This document shows positions 1-12,452 of a stretch of DNA of 64,000 bases, piece after piece (within the stretch, counting starts at the first letter, position 1; the number at the start of each line of letters is the position of its first letter). The stretch comes from Xylogone sp. PMI_703 (lineage: Eukaryota; Ascomycota; Leotiomycetes). The position numbers were made by a program, and so were the translations under genes. Location of the stretch: the NCBI GenBank assembly GCA_021399445.1, contig JAJTUQ010000004.1:3472001-3536000 (forward strand). The letters are read 5' to 3'. Under the pieces are notes generated by a model. It worked only from the letters and a program-made list of their open reading frames with translations, was not told the DNA's origin and ran no database searches.

Positions 1-92
1 AGATTCAGAGATGCACTTGATTGCATTGGCGATCGTCATCTGACGGTTCTTGAGGCCGCTCGGTAACACGGACCAATGTTGCTCATCATTAA
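1..92 (-). ncRNA. Candidate intronic box C/D snoRNA (3' edge at window border)
   Basis: On the minus strand, inside the second intron of the eEF1B-beta gene, a UGAUGA C box lies at 88-83 and a CUGA D box at 8-5. A degenerate internal C'/D'-like pair (GUCAGAUGA) sits near 43-35. The C-to-D spacing of about 75 nt is normal for a box C/D methylation guide. Translation-factor genes are common snoRNA hosts. The terminal stem cannot be checked because the 3' flank lies outside the window. The same bases can also be read as an open frame, so an exon cannot be fully excluded. Confidence 0.45.
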
Positions 93-342
93 ATAGAAAA
101 AGTTGAGGTTATAGAAAGCAGATAGTAACCGAAGTCGCTACAAATAATGGAGGGACAACAATCACACGCTCTGCGTATAATAAAAGATATACATACCCAA
201 CGATGTATGATCGGGTTTGTAACCAGTTGTTAAGCACTAACTTTTGTTAACCTGCGCCCAAAACGGTACTGAATGCAGCTTTCGATTTAGGTGAATGCTT
301 ACTGGTCAGGCCAGCGTCGGTAACAAGATCTGCGAACCCCAT
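1..342 (-). CDS. Translation elongation factor eEF1B beta, 5' exons only (runs off left edge)
   Basis: This is the N-terminus of the guanine-nucleotide exchange subunit of eEF1, which recycles eEF1A-GDP in cytosolic translation. The ATG is at 342. Exon 1 (342-303) reads MGFADLVTDAGLT. A 66-nt intron (302-237) opens with GTAAGC and ends TTAG. Exon 2 (236-197) reads LNNWLQTRSYIVG, followed by a GTATGT donor at 196. Fungal eEF1B-beta proteins start this way and carry two tiny 5' exons. The next expected exon, normally beginning near SQADV, is not in the window, so intron 2 is at least 196 nt long. That intron holds a snoRNA candidate. Start and splice sites are read directly; the identity rests on this short N-terminal match. 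Confidence 0.72.
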
Positions 343-682
343 TGTGACTGAAGAGTATCTTGGGTATAAGTGTGTTTGGAGTTGAAAAGAAAGTGAAGGG
401 AAGAAATGAGTAAGGTGGGTTGGGTATGGTGGGGTTTTGTTCGATTTTTTTGGCAGGACGAAATGTGGTATGTACACTAGCGCGCAGGGCTAGTTATTGG
501 CTAGATCTACATGCCACCTTCACATGCCTGAGGCCCGAAACAGCCTAGACTATCAGAGCTACCAGTTCGTTCGAGATCATTCGACGACTCTTTTGATATA
601 GCTCTTAAGCTCGCCTGCGGGCCTGAAATGTCCCTTCATTGTAATTTTATTTTCTCTCAAAGACATACCTAATATTACTAAC
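343..682. promoter_or_regulatory. Divergent promoter region, eEF1B-beta (-) / HSP78 (+)
   Basis: These 340 bp separate two head-to-head genes. I see no long ORF. The stretch next to eEF1B-beta is strongly strand-biased: on the minus strand it is C/T-rich, as usual for leaders of highly expressed fungal genes. TTCG-type half-sites occur near 566-585 but do not make a clean heat-shock element. Confidence 0.5.
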
Positions 683-3087
683 ATGTTAGCAAGAAGAATC
701 CGAATTCCTACCAGGCGTCTTCCTGCTACCTCGGTGGGTGCTGGACGAGCAACCGCCACACCACTTGCATCACTTGCCCTTCGTGCAAACCAGAATGCCA
801 AACCATATGGTCTCCTCCCAGTCGTTGCTCTCCGAACATACGCAAATGGGAGACCTCATCCTCCTGGTGGAACGCATCGAATGGACATGAGTGGTGGAGA
901 ACAAAAGCCTGCACTCGAACAGTATGGCGTAGATTTGACAGCGAAGGCCAAAGCTGGGAAGCTTGATCCAGTAATTGGTAGAGACTCCGAAATACATCGA
1001 ACTATTCAGGTTTTATCAAGGCGAACGAAAAACAATCCTGTCTTGATTGGAAGCGCCGGGACAGGAAAAACGGCCGTTCTGGAAGGACTAGCTCAACGAA
1101 TCGTGAAAGGTGATGTTCCGGAAAGCATCAAGAACAAGAGAGTGATATCGCTCGATCTTGGGCAGCTTATTGCAGGGGCGAAGTTTAGGGGTGATTTTGA
1201 AGAACGGCTGAAGAGTGTTTTGAAAGAAGTTGAAGAGGCCCACGGAGGTGTTATTCTGTTCATCGATGAGCTTCACACCCTCCTAGGTCTTGGCAAAGCC
1301 GAAGGATCAATAGATGGTATGTGATGACCCAGATTTTTATACCTAGCATGGCATATACTAACTGCTTTATAGCATCTAACCTCCTGAAGCCCGCGCTATC
1401 ACGGGGCGAACTCCAATGCTGCGGAGCTACTACCCTCAATGAATATAGGCAAATAGAAAAAGATGTAGCTCTAGCAAGGAGATTCCAGCCAATCATTGTG
1501 AGCGAACCATCGATCCAAGATACCATTAGTATTTTGCGAGGTATAAAGGAAAGATATGAAGTTCACCACGGAGTTCGAATAACAGATGGCGCACTGGTTG
1601 CGGCTGCGACATATAGCAATCGCTATATCACCGATCGGTTCCTGCCAGACAAAGCTATAGATCTGATGGATGAGGCCGCAAGCGCCTTAAGATTGCAGCA
1701 GGAGAGCAAGCCAGAAGACATCCTGCATCTGGACCAGAAAATCATGACCCTCCAAATAGAACTTGAAAGCCTACGGAAAGAAACGGACATTGCAAGCAAA
1801 GAACGACGTGAGAAGCTCGAAGCTGATCTCAAAAACTATCAAAATGAAGCTGCAATTCTGACAGAGAAGTGGGAGAAAGAAAAGAAAGAAATCGATGCAA
1901 TCAAGCAAGTGAAAGCGGATCTGGAACAGGCCCGTTTCGAACTCGAGCAGGCGCAGCGTGAGAACAACTTTGCCCGAGCTGGAGAGTTACGATATTCTGT
2001 TATCCCTTCATTAGAAGCCAAATTGCCCAAAGATCCCGAAACAGGAGCTGAGACATCTCCAGCTGGGGAGGGAAGTCTCATTCACGATGCAGTCACGGCA
2101 GATGATATCGCCGCAGTTGTTTCGCGTATCACAGGCATTCCTACTACCAAGCTTACTTCCGGCCATGTTGAGAAATTAATACACATGGAAGACACGCTGC
2201 GAGAGTCGGTACGTGGTCAAGATGAAGCGTTGGAGGCCGTTTCCAATGCCGTGCGCATGCAAAGAGCAGGGTTAAATGGTGAGAATCGACCTCTGGCATC
2301 ATTCTTCTTCCTAGGCCCTACTGGTGTAGGTAAAACAGAACTTTGCAAGAAGCTGGCAGGCTTTTTATTTTCAACGGAACAAGCCGTTGTACGGTTTGAT
2401 ATGAGCGAGTTCCAAGAAAAGCATACCATATCACGTCTCATCGGCAGTCCCGCTGGATATGTTGGCTACGAAGATGCTGGGCAACTTACTGAGGCTGTGA
2501 GAAGGAAGCCATACGCGGTACTCTTGTTCGATGAGTTTGAAAAAGCTCATAGGGATATCTCATCCTTACTGTTACAAGTTCTAGATGAGGGCTTCTTGAC
2601 AGATAGCCAAGGCCATAAAGTAGACTTCCGGAATACTTTGATTGTCTTCACATCGAATCTCGGTGCCGACGTCCTTCTCGCGAATTCAGAGTCAGAAATC
2701 ACTCCCGAGGTCCGCAATCGCGTTATGGAGGCCGTACAGATGGCTTATGCACCGGAGTTTCTTAACCGTATTGACGAATTCATCGTATTCAAGCGACTTT
2801 CCACTGAGGCCCTCCGAGACATTGTTGACATTCGTCTGAAGGAACTACAACAGAGATTGGATGACAGGAGAATAACACTTATCGTTGATGATCGCACCAG
2901 GGATTATCTAGCTCGACAAGGCTATGATCCAAGATACGGTGCAAGACCACTGAATCGTCTTATTTCTAAGGAGATTGGTAATAGACTGGCGGATAAGATC
3001 ATTAGGGGCGAAATCAGGACTGGGGATAAGGCCGTGGTTAGGCTAAACGAAGCAGGCGATCATCTAGAAGTTAGCACCCAGGAATAG
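683..3087 (+). CDS. HSP78: Mitochondrial Hsp78 / ClpB-type AAA+ disaggregase
   Basis: This is a matrix chaperone that unfolds and re-solubilises aggregated proteins with mitochondrial Hsp70. Exon 1 is 683-1316 and exon 2 is 1373-3087, with a 56-nt intron (GTATGT...TTTATAG, branch TACTAAC). The spliced product is 782 aa. An arginine-rich, acid-poor N-terminus fits a mitochondrial presequence. The first AAA module has Walker A GSAGTGKT (about residue 122) and Walker [11 protein letters not shown] coiled middle segment follows. The second module has Walker A GPTGVGKT (about 526-533) and ends with the ClpB C-terminal block. It lacks the N-terminal Clp repeat domain of Hsp104, as Hsp78 does, and its length matches yeast Hsp78 (about 811 aa). 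The splice restores the family sequence [18 protein letters not shown]. Confidence 0.95.
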
Positions 3088-3505
3088 ATTGGTGCTACAA
3101 AAAAGGGGCTAACGGCGGCGTAACTGAGCGGTGTATTAAAAGGGGGGTAATCTCTTTTCAATCTATGAATGATGATCTCGGCTCACGATGTATGAATAGC
3201 ATGTTTATTATCATGTAAAGATAGTTGTACAGTAGTAAAGTTATATTACTTGTATCAAGTTTGTCTTTCTTTTGTATCATAAATTGTGAGTTTGACCTTG
3301 CCTACTATAATGATATCCAATGCAGTTCTGTGCACCAACTAAACATCAAAATGTCTATATCGAGACTTAAAAGACAGGGGAATCATCTAACGCCATCAAA
3401 TATTTGCCCATCCTGAAAATTCTCCATAGTGAGAAGAGGTATATGTAAATAGATATGTTAAATTCTATGACTTGGAAGAACATAAGATATATGGAAGCAG
3501 CGCTT
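3088..3505. other. Convergent 3' regions (HSP78 / MFS)
   Basis: A 418-bp AT-rich spacer between two tail-to-tail genes. It should hold both 3' UTRs and poly(A) signals. I see no coding or RNA feature. Confidence 0.6.
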
Positions 3506-5556
3506 CTAAGCAGCCGCAGCCATCGAAATGTTCTTCCCCTTGATACTCTTCGGCTCGACTATGAACGCAACCAAAAATGCAATTCCACCAACAGCTATGC
3601 TGATGATGAAAGCCTCGTTCAGGGCAGCCATGTAGGCTTTTAGCACACCCGGCAGTTGAGCAGCACTAACAACAGTTCTTAGAGCTGTTGCTCCGGCACG
3701 GGAAATGAGCTCCTCTGACACGCCTGGCGCGTATTTAGGTAGATTCTTCACCAAACCGTTCGAGAAAATATTCTGTGCAATAGAGATTGAGATTGCTCCG
3801 CCCAAGGAGTTGAAAAATATGGCCATCGCGTTTCCGGTCGGCATATCATTATTATTGAGGACGGTTTGCACGGCTATGAATGGTAATTGTATACCGCCAC
3901 CGGCGCCGAAACCAGCGAGGAGCTGGTAGCAGACCCATTTCGCAACATTCGAAGATACACGAAGAGTGTAGAGGAGTCCGGCGCTAACAGTGAAGATTGC
4001 AGCACCAATGATCATAAAAGGCTTGAACTGGCCAAAGGTGGTAACCAATGCGCCTGCAACAATGGAAGAGACAATTATCGTACCAAGATAAGGAATTGTG
4101 CGGATACCGGAACCTTCTGCCGTAGTCCCTTTAATTGCTTGAAAATAGATTGGCAAGTAGAATATATGACTGGATTTAGAGTCAATGAACGGCTCTTTGC
4201 TATTTATTGAATGAAGAACTTACACATAGAGACCCATGGAAAGAAAGCAAGTGTAGAGGCAAGAGGACATGACAGTTCTCTGAGCGAATATCCGTGGAGG
4301 AATAGTACCTCGATCGCCGCGACGGAATTGCTGGACTATAAAACAGATAATGATGAGACCGAAGCCGAGAAGGCATCCCCAGACCTTGGAGTCATGCCAT
4401 GGGTAGGTACTACCGCCCCATTGTAGAGCAAGAAGCAGGCAGACAATAGCACAGATCAAGAACAAGGCTCCAAGAAGATCAATATTGAGGATCTTCTGTT
4501 TCAGGGAAAGATTGGTAGACTTCCTTTCAGGATTCTTGAAGAAGATGAAAACTGTCAAGAGAGCCAGACCGCCAAACGGCAAGTTGATCTAGGGAAGTTA
4601 GCCATCGACCGCACCAACACATAACTCAATGAGAGGAGACTGTAAATTACCCAAAAGCACCATCTCCATGTGGCTTTATCTGTTAATACACCCCCCAAGA
4701 GAGGACCAACAACTGAAGATATACCGAACATGCTAGACAGGGCAGCCATATACATGGGTCTTTTGATCAGAGGCACTGAGAATCCAATGATGGTCATACC
4801 ACCAGAAAACAAAGCGGAAGCACCCGCACCTGCAACGGCCCGTCCGACGATCAGCATGACTGAGTTCCGTGCAGCAGCACAGATGATGGATCCAAGCTCG
4901 AAGAGACATAGCGCAAAAAGGTACGTGTACTTGACGTTGAAGTAGGTGTATATCCGGCCGAAAGAAGGCTGCAGAGCAGTGGTAGTTAAGAGGTATGAGG
5001 AGCCATACCAGCCAACATCATTGGTGGAATGAAATACGGTTGTGATCTTGGGAATGGCCGTGGCGATGATAGTGTTATCCAAGGCGACGACAAAGGTAGC
5101 CATGCAGAGACCAAAGGTCAGGACGCCCAGCGCGGGGCCGCTGGGATATATGATTTGATCTTCGTCCTCTTCTCCTTCTTTCTTCTCATCTCCTTCTTTT
5201 GCATCTCCTGATGGGCCATTTTCATTGGACTGCTCACCAGCAACACTATCATTCCTCACGGCGCTCGCCTCTGCTTGGGCGGAAGATCTATCCTTTTCTT
5301 CATTTTCAGCTGTCTCCTTCTCAGTGAGCGAGTCATTATAGACAGGTGTGCTAGTAGAAGTATAGCCCAACGCCGAGGGCGATTTCTCTTTGGCACCACC
5401 GCCTATGCTACTCTGGTCCTCACGTAAGGTTTCCCCATCGGTCGTCAGGATATGCTTTTCGTCCTTATCGTCGCTCGCGGCATCCTCCATGGGATGTGCA
5501 GGCGCCGGATTTGGCGGAGCGGCACTTGCCGTCTGGGACGCTGGAACTGCGGCCAT
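3506..5556 (-). CDS. MFS drug/proton antiporter, DHA2-like (14-TM type)
   Basis: This plasma-membrane exporter of the major facilitator superfamily has three exons: 5556-4651, 4588-4224 and 4169-3506. The introns are 4650-4589 (62 nt) and 4223-4170 (54 nt). The product is 644 aa. The first ATG is 5556; the open frame extends further but only with a GTG. Residues 1 to about 140 are an acidic, Ser/Glu-rich hydrophilic tail. Membrane segments follow, with the DHA2 hallmarks LDNTIIATAIP (about residue 159), GRAVAGAGASALFSGG and motif-C-like GISSVVGPLLGG. Splicing restores CFWINLPFGG and GLYVHIFYLPIYFQAIKG, both conserved in this family. The substrate cannot be told from sequence. No toxin-biosynthesis gene lies next to it, so a housekeeping or stress efflux role is as likely as self-resistance. 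Confidence 0.9.
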
Positions 5557-7145
5557 GATTGGCGGAGGGGCGCGGTACAACGCGGCTGGTGTCTCGTTTC
5601 GCAGGGACACACACTTGATCAGGACCCGTGGGTCTGTTTAAGCGTATCACAGATATAAAAAAGGTCGTCCGAGGAATGCGATATTCGAGATCTTAATGCA
5701 TTCTCGCTGAAAAGCTCTGGGGAAAAAAGAGGTCAACGGGCTGCCTCACTCCAGCCAGCGACCGCCTATGCATATAAGGGCCAGTCACTCCACGAACGAC
5801 CGGAATGTTTCTGATCCGAGAGTTTAGAGCGGAAAGGTGCGACACCTGCCAATCACAACTGCGGTAATCCGAATCCGAATCTGAGTGCGAGCTCTAGAGG
5901 AGGAAAAGTGGAGATATTTCGTTTCCACTGCCCAATTGCATTGGAGAACGATACGAAACCGAACCGAACCCGAACTCGAGGTGTGCTCATCTCGGCTGCA
6001 GCTACATCGCAGAACTACCGCGGAAGCTTCTTTGCCAGGAGAGGATATTGTGGCCGATGAGATCCCGGCTGCTACTTGATCCAAGTCTAGATCCTTCGCT
6101 GCGAGTCCCAGGTGACCAATCGTGCTGCGAATCTAGAACGAAACACGTCTACCTCCATCCTTTGCGCGAGAGTTTTTCTAGAACTCTCTCACAGACGATA
6201 CTAACCCCGCTCTCAAGTACATTCCAAGTATTGTCGTCTATCTCTAAAGAGTACAAGTATATACATTCAGAGACGACAATCCAAGGTATGATATTAGAAA
6301 TAAATCCAGCTGCCTTTTCTTCAGGTGCTATATGTGCTGTGGAAGTGAATGCACTAGTCAACTAGTCGTGATAGCGACAGAGTATCAGGTGGGCTACTGT
6401 AGCGGTACTGATTTGACACGCAGGAGCAGCTTGTAATCTGTATCCTCATTTTTCTGGGATATGCAAAGACAAACTGAACGATCCTACTCTACTAGTGTGA
6501 CTTGTCCCAGTAGGAAGATAAAAAGCACCGAAGCAGGATTGACTCCTCGAACTGAGTCTTGAATACTCCGTAGTTGGTAGTATTAGGATGCTGTATCCCG
6601 AGTACGAACGCAAAGCCCTACATTGTAACATTAGTGGATAGTGATTGCGACTTTGAAAAGACTCCTCTCTACGGATGTACGCCATACCGCAGTGATCGCC
6701 TAACCTGCCGAGCTTCTCTGTTACTCCGCATAGTGGAGATAGTTTTTCAGCAAAGCACGTCAGGGCCCAAGAAAGCTAAAATAACCTAGGAACTGCAGCC
6801 TTATAAGGGGGCTGCTTGTTTTTAGTCTAGAGCAACCTCCCCTCACGTGCATTTGGGGCCTCCTTTCAATACCTTTCGATGGAGTACCACTGTTCCCAAG
6901 ATAAAATGCAATTTTGTGCTCTCCCGGTCAGACTCTCTCAAGAATCATATAGAGGTCATTTCAAGGAGATATAATGGTATTTATCTGCTCTAGTAACTAG
7001 TAAAATTATACTCAAAAGCCCTCGAGTTTATCCGCATGCCTTTGGTCATGTCATCCAGCCATTTCCCATAACGGAGCTCCAAACATGCTATTTTTGTACG
7101 CCAACAATACTTGTGATCGAACGAACGTAGACATTCGTGTTGCAA
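5557..7145. other. Gene-free stretch: MFS promoter and p24 3' flank
   Basis: About 1.6 kb between the MFS start and the p24 stop. Short open frames here have no recognisable protein. A run of variants of CGAACC / CCGAAC near 5953-5975 is the only simple-sequence feature. No RNA gene seen. Confidence 0.5.
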
Positions 7146-7956
7146 TTATACAACCCGCTTGACCTGTTCACCAGAAGAGATGGATATTAGTGACAGGCTA
7201 AAATCCTCCAAATCGCCCAGAAGAACTCTTAGGGCCTACCTCAAAGAATCTCTTCAACCACCAGACCTGGAAGATACCCTCTCCAATTAGAACCCCCATT
7301 TGGAAGATACTCCACCATTTTACTCTTGAGTTTGTGCTTTCTGCTGTATTCCGGTGCGTTCGCTCACGAACAACAATGTAGGATTGTTCGTCCTTGACCT
7401 GATTAAGGAGTTCGGAAAGTTGTCGGACTACAAAGATAACATGTGAGTATGGTAATCTTTCAATTAAAGATAGCACGCAGAGAGCTTCTTACCCTCAACT
7501 TCTAATGGATCAGATGGCATTTCAGATTCTGGGACGTAAACTATGCCGTGCACATTGAATGAAACCTCCTTGGTCGTTGCGGACCAGTGCTCATTACTGA
7601 AGCAGTAAAGAAATTTTCCATCGTGCTTGGCCGTGAAGGAGAAGTCGCCATTTGAAAGAGATCTCTCGAAAGTCTCATAGCCCCCTGCTGGATTCGATAT
7701 CTAATTAAGTTCAGTATAACGGATCAACAGACCAATGCTTTCCAAGATCAAAAATTACCCAAAAATCAATGTCTAGGTTTCCAGCATTTCCAAATTCTCT
7801 GTCCCCAACTTGGAATGTAACTGTCATCTTATCGTCCCTGTGCAGGGTCTCGTGGAAGCATTCCCGCCCATGTGCATTGAGCTGGATATTGTGTGCCAAT
7901 GCATTGCCAAGCAAGGTACTTGCTGCAAGCAAAATGGACGGTGTCGAGAATCGCAT
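7146..7956 (-). CDS. p24 family ER-Golgi cargo receptor (Emp24-like)
   Basis: This type I membrane protein of COPII/COPI vesicles sorts secretory cargo between ER and Golgi. Four exons: 7956-7759, 7700-7493, 7427-7240 and 7163-7146. The introns are 58, 65 and 76 nt. The product is 203 aa, typical for the family. A signal peptide (residues 1-21, cleaved before HNIQLN) precedes a GOLD domain with a Cys pair (RECFHE and LYCFSNEHW). Then come the coiled region with LEVEVRQLSELLNQVKDEQS, a membrane span at about 173-193, and a cytosolic tail ending KRFFEVKRVV. The tail has the FF motif used for COPII binding. The last exon encodes only VKRVV. Skipping it would run on to an unrelated tail with a stop at 7198-7200, so the splice is needed for a family-like end. 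The open frame's earlier start is a GTG, so I chose the ATG at 7956. Confidence 0.93.
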
Positions 7957-9257
<1,301 letters not shown>

Positions 9258-9977
9258 ATCATCGGTGTCGTTCAGAACGAGCAAATCGAAACTTCTCATA
9301 GCAAACCTCCTTGTCCCTCTATAATCGGTCATTGGTGCTCCATCGTTATCTCCTAAACGGTCCACTTCTACAAGAGGCGTAAGGGCGGTAACAAACTGTA
9401 CGATGATTTCTGGTGATCACCCGTTTTCTGGCAGCTATTAGTATTATCTGTAGTTGTGCGTTTCCGTGGGGATTCTTTTCCTTTTTGTGCGTCTTTCGGC
9501 CTCTTTCACCTTTCCTACATTCGGCCTTGCCTTCTTGTGTTTAGCATGGTCTAAAGAGGGTGGTAGATGGATGTTCATGGTAGTCTAGTCTGGAAATTGA
9601 TCTCACATTAGAAAACTTAAAATTGTAGACTATTCTGAATATGAGCACGTGAGAGTAAAAATTACACGCTATTTCAGCTCTCAAAGTGATCTTGAGTATT
9701 CATTTTATGAAGTACATAGCATTATTATGCCTCGATTAATCCGGAAATGAGATTCTAGTATCTTCCCCAATGCTAAGCGGATATGTCAATCTGATACAAA
9801 TTCGGAGCTCTCCATAACATGGGGATTTACACCTTGTCGTTTAGAAACCCACAGAAGCCAATCACCAATAGCGGCACACAACGCATAAGAAGTAAACAAA
9901 GCTCTCACAGAAATATCTATCATATAGCAAAATTGGAAATATAAGGTATTTTGCACTGCAAAACTCTCTTTTTGGTT
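9258..9977. other. Gene-free stretch, ARF1 3' flank and DUF6604-gene promoter
   Basis: A 720-bp stretch, T-rich over the first 280 bp (probable ARF1 3' UTR) and AT-rich beyond. No ORF or RNA feature supported. Confidence 0.5.
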
Positions 9978-12452
9978 ATGCCGGGACTGCGCGCTTTCGG
10001 GACTTATGCCCTGTATAAGGCAGGGCAGGATAAGTTCACAAACTGGTTAAAACAAACAGCAGACAAGTGCAAAGGAAACTCTGCTGATGGAGAGCGAACG
10101 AAGGCCAAAAGGAAACCCGGTATAATCGTGCATTACACAGAGTTAGAGACCCTGGCTCAAACCGTGGTCGCCGAGACTCCGGCCCAGGATATTCCAACTG
10201 GGATTGTCCAGACGCTCCGTGATGTTATCGCAAAGAGACGGCAATCATCAAGGTTCTTCTCTAAAAAATCAGAAAAGGATGGTGATGAGTCTCTTAAAAA
10301 GAGCAATGAAGGACATCAGCACATTATCAAGATCCTGGAGAATGTGCTCAAGCTTTTTGAAGATAAGCTAAAGTCCAAGAGTTCTACTGCTCCAAAGAAA
10401 GAAGATTCACGTGGTATGAGACATTTGGAGGCTCAAATGAGTAATATCTTCGATCTCCTTGAGATCAGTGATCCTGTGGCCCGAGATCCAACAGTTCAGG
10501 ATGAGGAAGAGGAAGAGGAAGAGACAGATGCTGCATCAATCTCCTCAAAAGCCTCCACCTCGACCAGAAATCGTGGCAAGAAAGGAAAGAAGGCTAAGAG
10601 TAGGGCAAAGAAGGCACAAGCAACTAGGCGACCTGAGCCTGAGCTTGAGGATGCAGAGTACCACATGGAGTTCGATGAAGAGGATATCTATTTCCTGCTC
10701 TACTGCTTCTTCGAAGATTTCAATGAAATCCGAGACTTTCTCCTGGAACGTTGGTGCGATTACGCAGATGGCATTATTAGCCTGAGTACCGTGGCAGTTA
10801 TTACCAATACAGCGTTTGACATGTTTCAGCACGAAGAGAAAGTATTACTTTCCACACTTCCAAAGAGTTTCAAACTCAGGGACTTCGGTAGTATAGCGCA
10901 CATGCTATTCATAGAGTGCGGATTGCTCCACGTGGATTATAACAACACGCCTAGCGATAAAGAAGAGGCCAATAACTTCATGCAAGAGGAAGCCAACTGG
11001 GTATGCTTACCTATCTACTGGTTTTTGATAAACTGGTTAGAGCATGCACCTCCAGGGAAGATACCTGTGATACCTCCCGATATGCGTATTCCTTTAGATG
11101 CACCATATGGATTAACGCCCATTGAAATAGCCCGAAAGAAGGACGAAATACTCCGAGAATTCATTGCAGAAATGGCCGTTATAAAGGCTATGAAACGGAA
11201 TCCTACTTTCATTATCCCTGCGGAAGACGAACTGACAAAAGGTATTGTAAAGTTCTTGCAGCAAAGAACGATATCCATCTGGTTTGTCTTGGCATGCCAG
11301 GTGTATGTAGACATACGTTATGTGCTGGAGGGAAAAGTCGCCAATGGTCTCACAGAGCTTCAAGCTACGGCTGAGAGAGTTAAAGGAGCTATTAATGGAT
11401 ATTTCGAGTTCTCTAAGGATTTCGAGCGGCCTTCCGGGGTGCTCAAGACCATAGTTGGCGAAATAGAATGCTGGGTTGATGAGGATTTTCCGCAAGAAGC
11501 TCGAATTGGGGTGCATATGCCACACGGCATCACTGAGGACGAACTCGAGGCATACTGTCTTCAGAAACGCCATCCTATACTTTGTGGTCTGATGACATTC
11601 CGTTACAATCTCACGATGGAAGAAGTTGGTCTAAAGGCAGCTAACAGCTGGGGTGGTATCATGGCAACAGCACACATCTACAACATGATTAGGCAGGAAA
11701 TTCCGGAGAAAGGGTTGGTATGGGAAGACATGGACTCTCTCATTGCTATCCATACAGTCGAGAATATGTTCGTTGGCTACCTACCCAAAGAGCCAATGGC
11801 TTACCTTAAGCACTATGGCCTCGCAACGGGAGCTAAACCCGAGATGTTTGCAAGAGACTACCGCGGGCCACCATTACTGAACGGCAAATGTCGAGAGCTG
11901 GTATCGAGAGCTGAAGTCTCTAACATCTTCCACGACCGTATCTGCTTCAACATGGACACGAATATCCTCACTATGGCCAACATGGAGACAGTCCTCTCCC
12001 ACGTTGATATGCCCCTACCCAATATAACCAGTCAAGCCGACCACTCTCGCTCAGCCTTCTTCTCCCAGATGGCAATAGCAGACCAAGTCCGGCGCACACA
12101 AACCATTATGCCGCTACAAATCTTGGACTCCCTTTGTCAGAGGATCCATGACGAGGCATTCCTTCTCTACTTCAATTACTTTTCTATGCACCAGCGGTGC
12201 ATGAAGATCTTGCGTGCTCTCCGAGATCGACTGGATAGGGAAATCATCCCTGCATTCCCGAGGTTGGATATTGAAGAAGAGGATCTCGCCAATCTACCTA
12301 CTTTGATATTCAGAAAGATGCTTGCGTATAGCGAGGAGAGAAAGGATTTGGCAGCGAAGATTGAAGCCGTTATGAGGGATGTTATTGGGGAGGAAGGAAG
12401 GCAGGAGATTACCTCACTAATGGGGATTTTGAGGGAGACTCAGGCCTATTAG
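9978..12452 (+). CDS. DUF6604-type fungal protein of unknown function
   Basis: A single-exon 824-aa protein. The first ATG in frame is 9978; the frame extends a few codons further only with TTG. The N-terminus (YALYKAGQDKFTNWL, then a Lys-rich stretch) matches the start of the fungal DUF6604 domain as I recall it. At about residues 175-190 there is a Glu run. A lysine-rich patch (KGKKGKKAKSRAKKAQ type) follows near 200-220 and could be a nuclear signal. The rest is mixed alpha-helical with no catalytic motif I recognise. Such proteins are large, variable and often accessory in ascomycetes. Function unknown; the family assignment is from memory of the N-terminal pattern. Confidence 0.7.
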   Translation: MPGLRAFGTYALYKAGQDKFTNWLKQTADKCKGNSADGERTKAKRKPGIIVHYTELETLAQTVVAETPAQDIPTGIVQTLRDVIAKRRQSSRFFSKKSEKDGDESLKKSNEGHQHIIKILENVLKLFEDKLKSKSSTAPKKEDSRGMRHLEAQMSNIFDLLEISDPVARDPTVQDEEEEEEETDAASISSKASTSTRNRGKKGKKAKSRAKKAQATRRPEPELEDAEYHMEFDEEDIYFLLYCFFEDFNEIRDFLLERWCDYADGIISLSTVAVITNTAFDMFQHEEKVLLSTLPKSFKLRDFGSIAHMLFIECGLLHVDYNNTPSDKEEANNFMQEEANWVCLPIYWFLINWLEHAPPGKIPVIPPDMRIPLDAPYGLTPIEIARKKDEILREFIAEMAVIKAMKRNPTFIIPAEDELTKGIVKFLQQRTISIWFVLACQVYVDIRYVLEGKVANGLTELQATAERVKGAINGYFEFSKDFERPSGVLKTIVGEIECWVDEDFPQEARIGVHMPHGITEDELEAYCLQKRHPILCGLMTFRYNLTMEEVGLKAANSWGGIMATAHIYNMIRQEIPEKGLVWEDMDSLIAIHTVENMFVGYLPKEPMAYLKHYGLATGAKPEMFARDYRGPPLLNGKCRELVSRAEVSNIFHDRICFNMDTNILTMANMETVLSHVDMPLPNITSQADHSRSAFFSQMAIADQVRRTQTIMPLQILDSLCQRIHDEAFLLYFNYFSMHQRCMKILRALRDRLDREIIPAFPRLDIEEEDLANLPTLIFRKMLAYSEERKDLAAKIEAVMRDVIGEEGRQEITSLMGILRETQAY

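Noticed and set aside
560..590. Heat-shock element in the HSP78 promoter
   Set aside because: TTCG half-sites occur but spacing and the GAA halves do not fit a clean element.
3506..5610. MFS transporter as part of a secondary-metabolite or toxin cluster
   Set aside because: No polyketide synthase, NRPS, terpene cyclase or P450 nearby; neighbours are housekeeping genes.
7198..7239. p24 tail GPKSSSGRFGGF as the true C-terminus
   Set aside because: It lies in an intron with good donor, branch (CTAAT) and acceptor; splicing restores the family tail.
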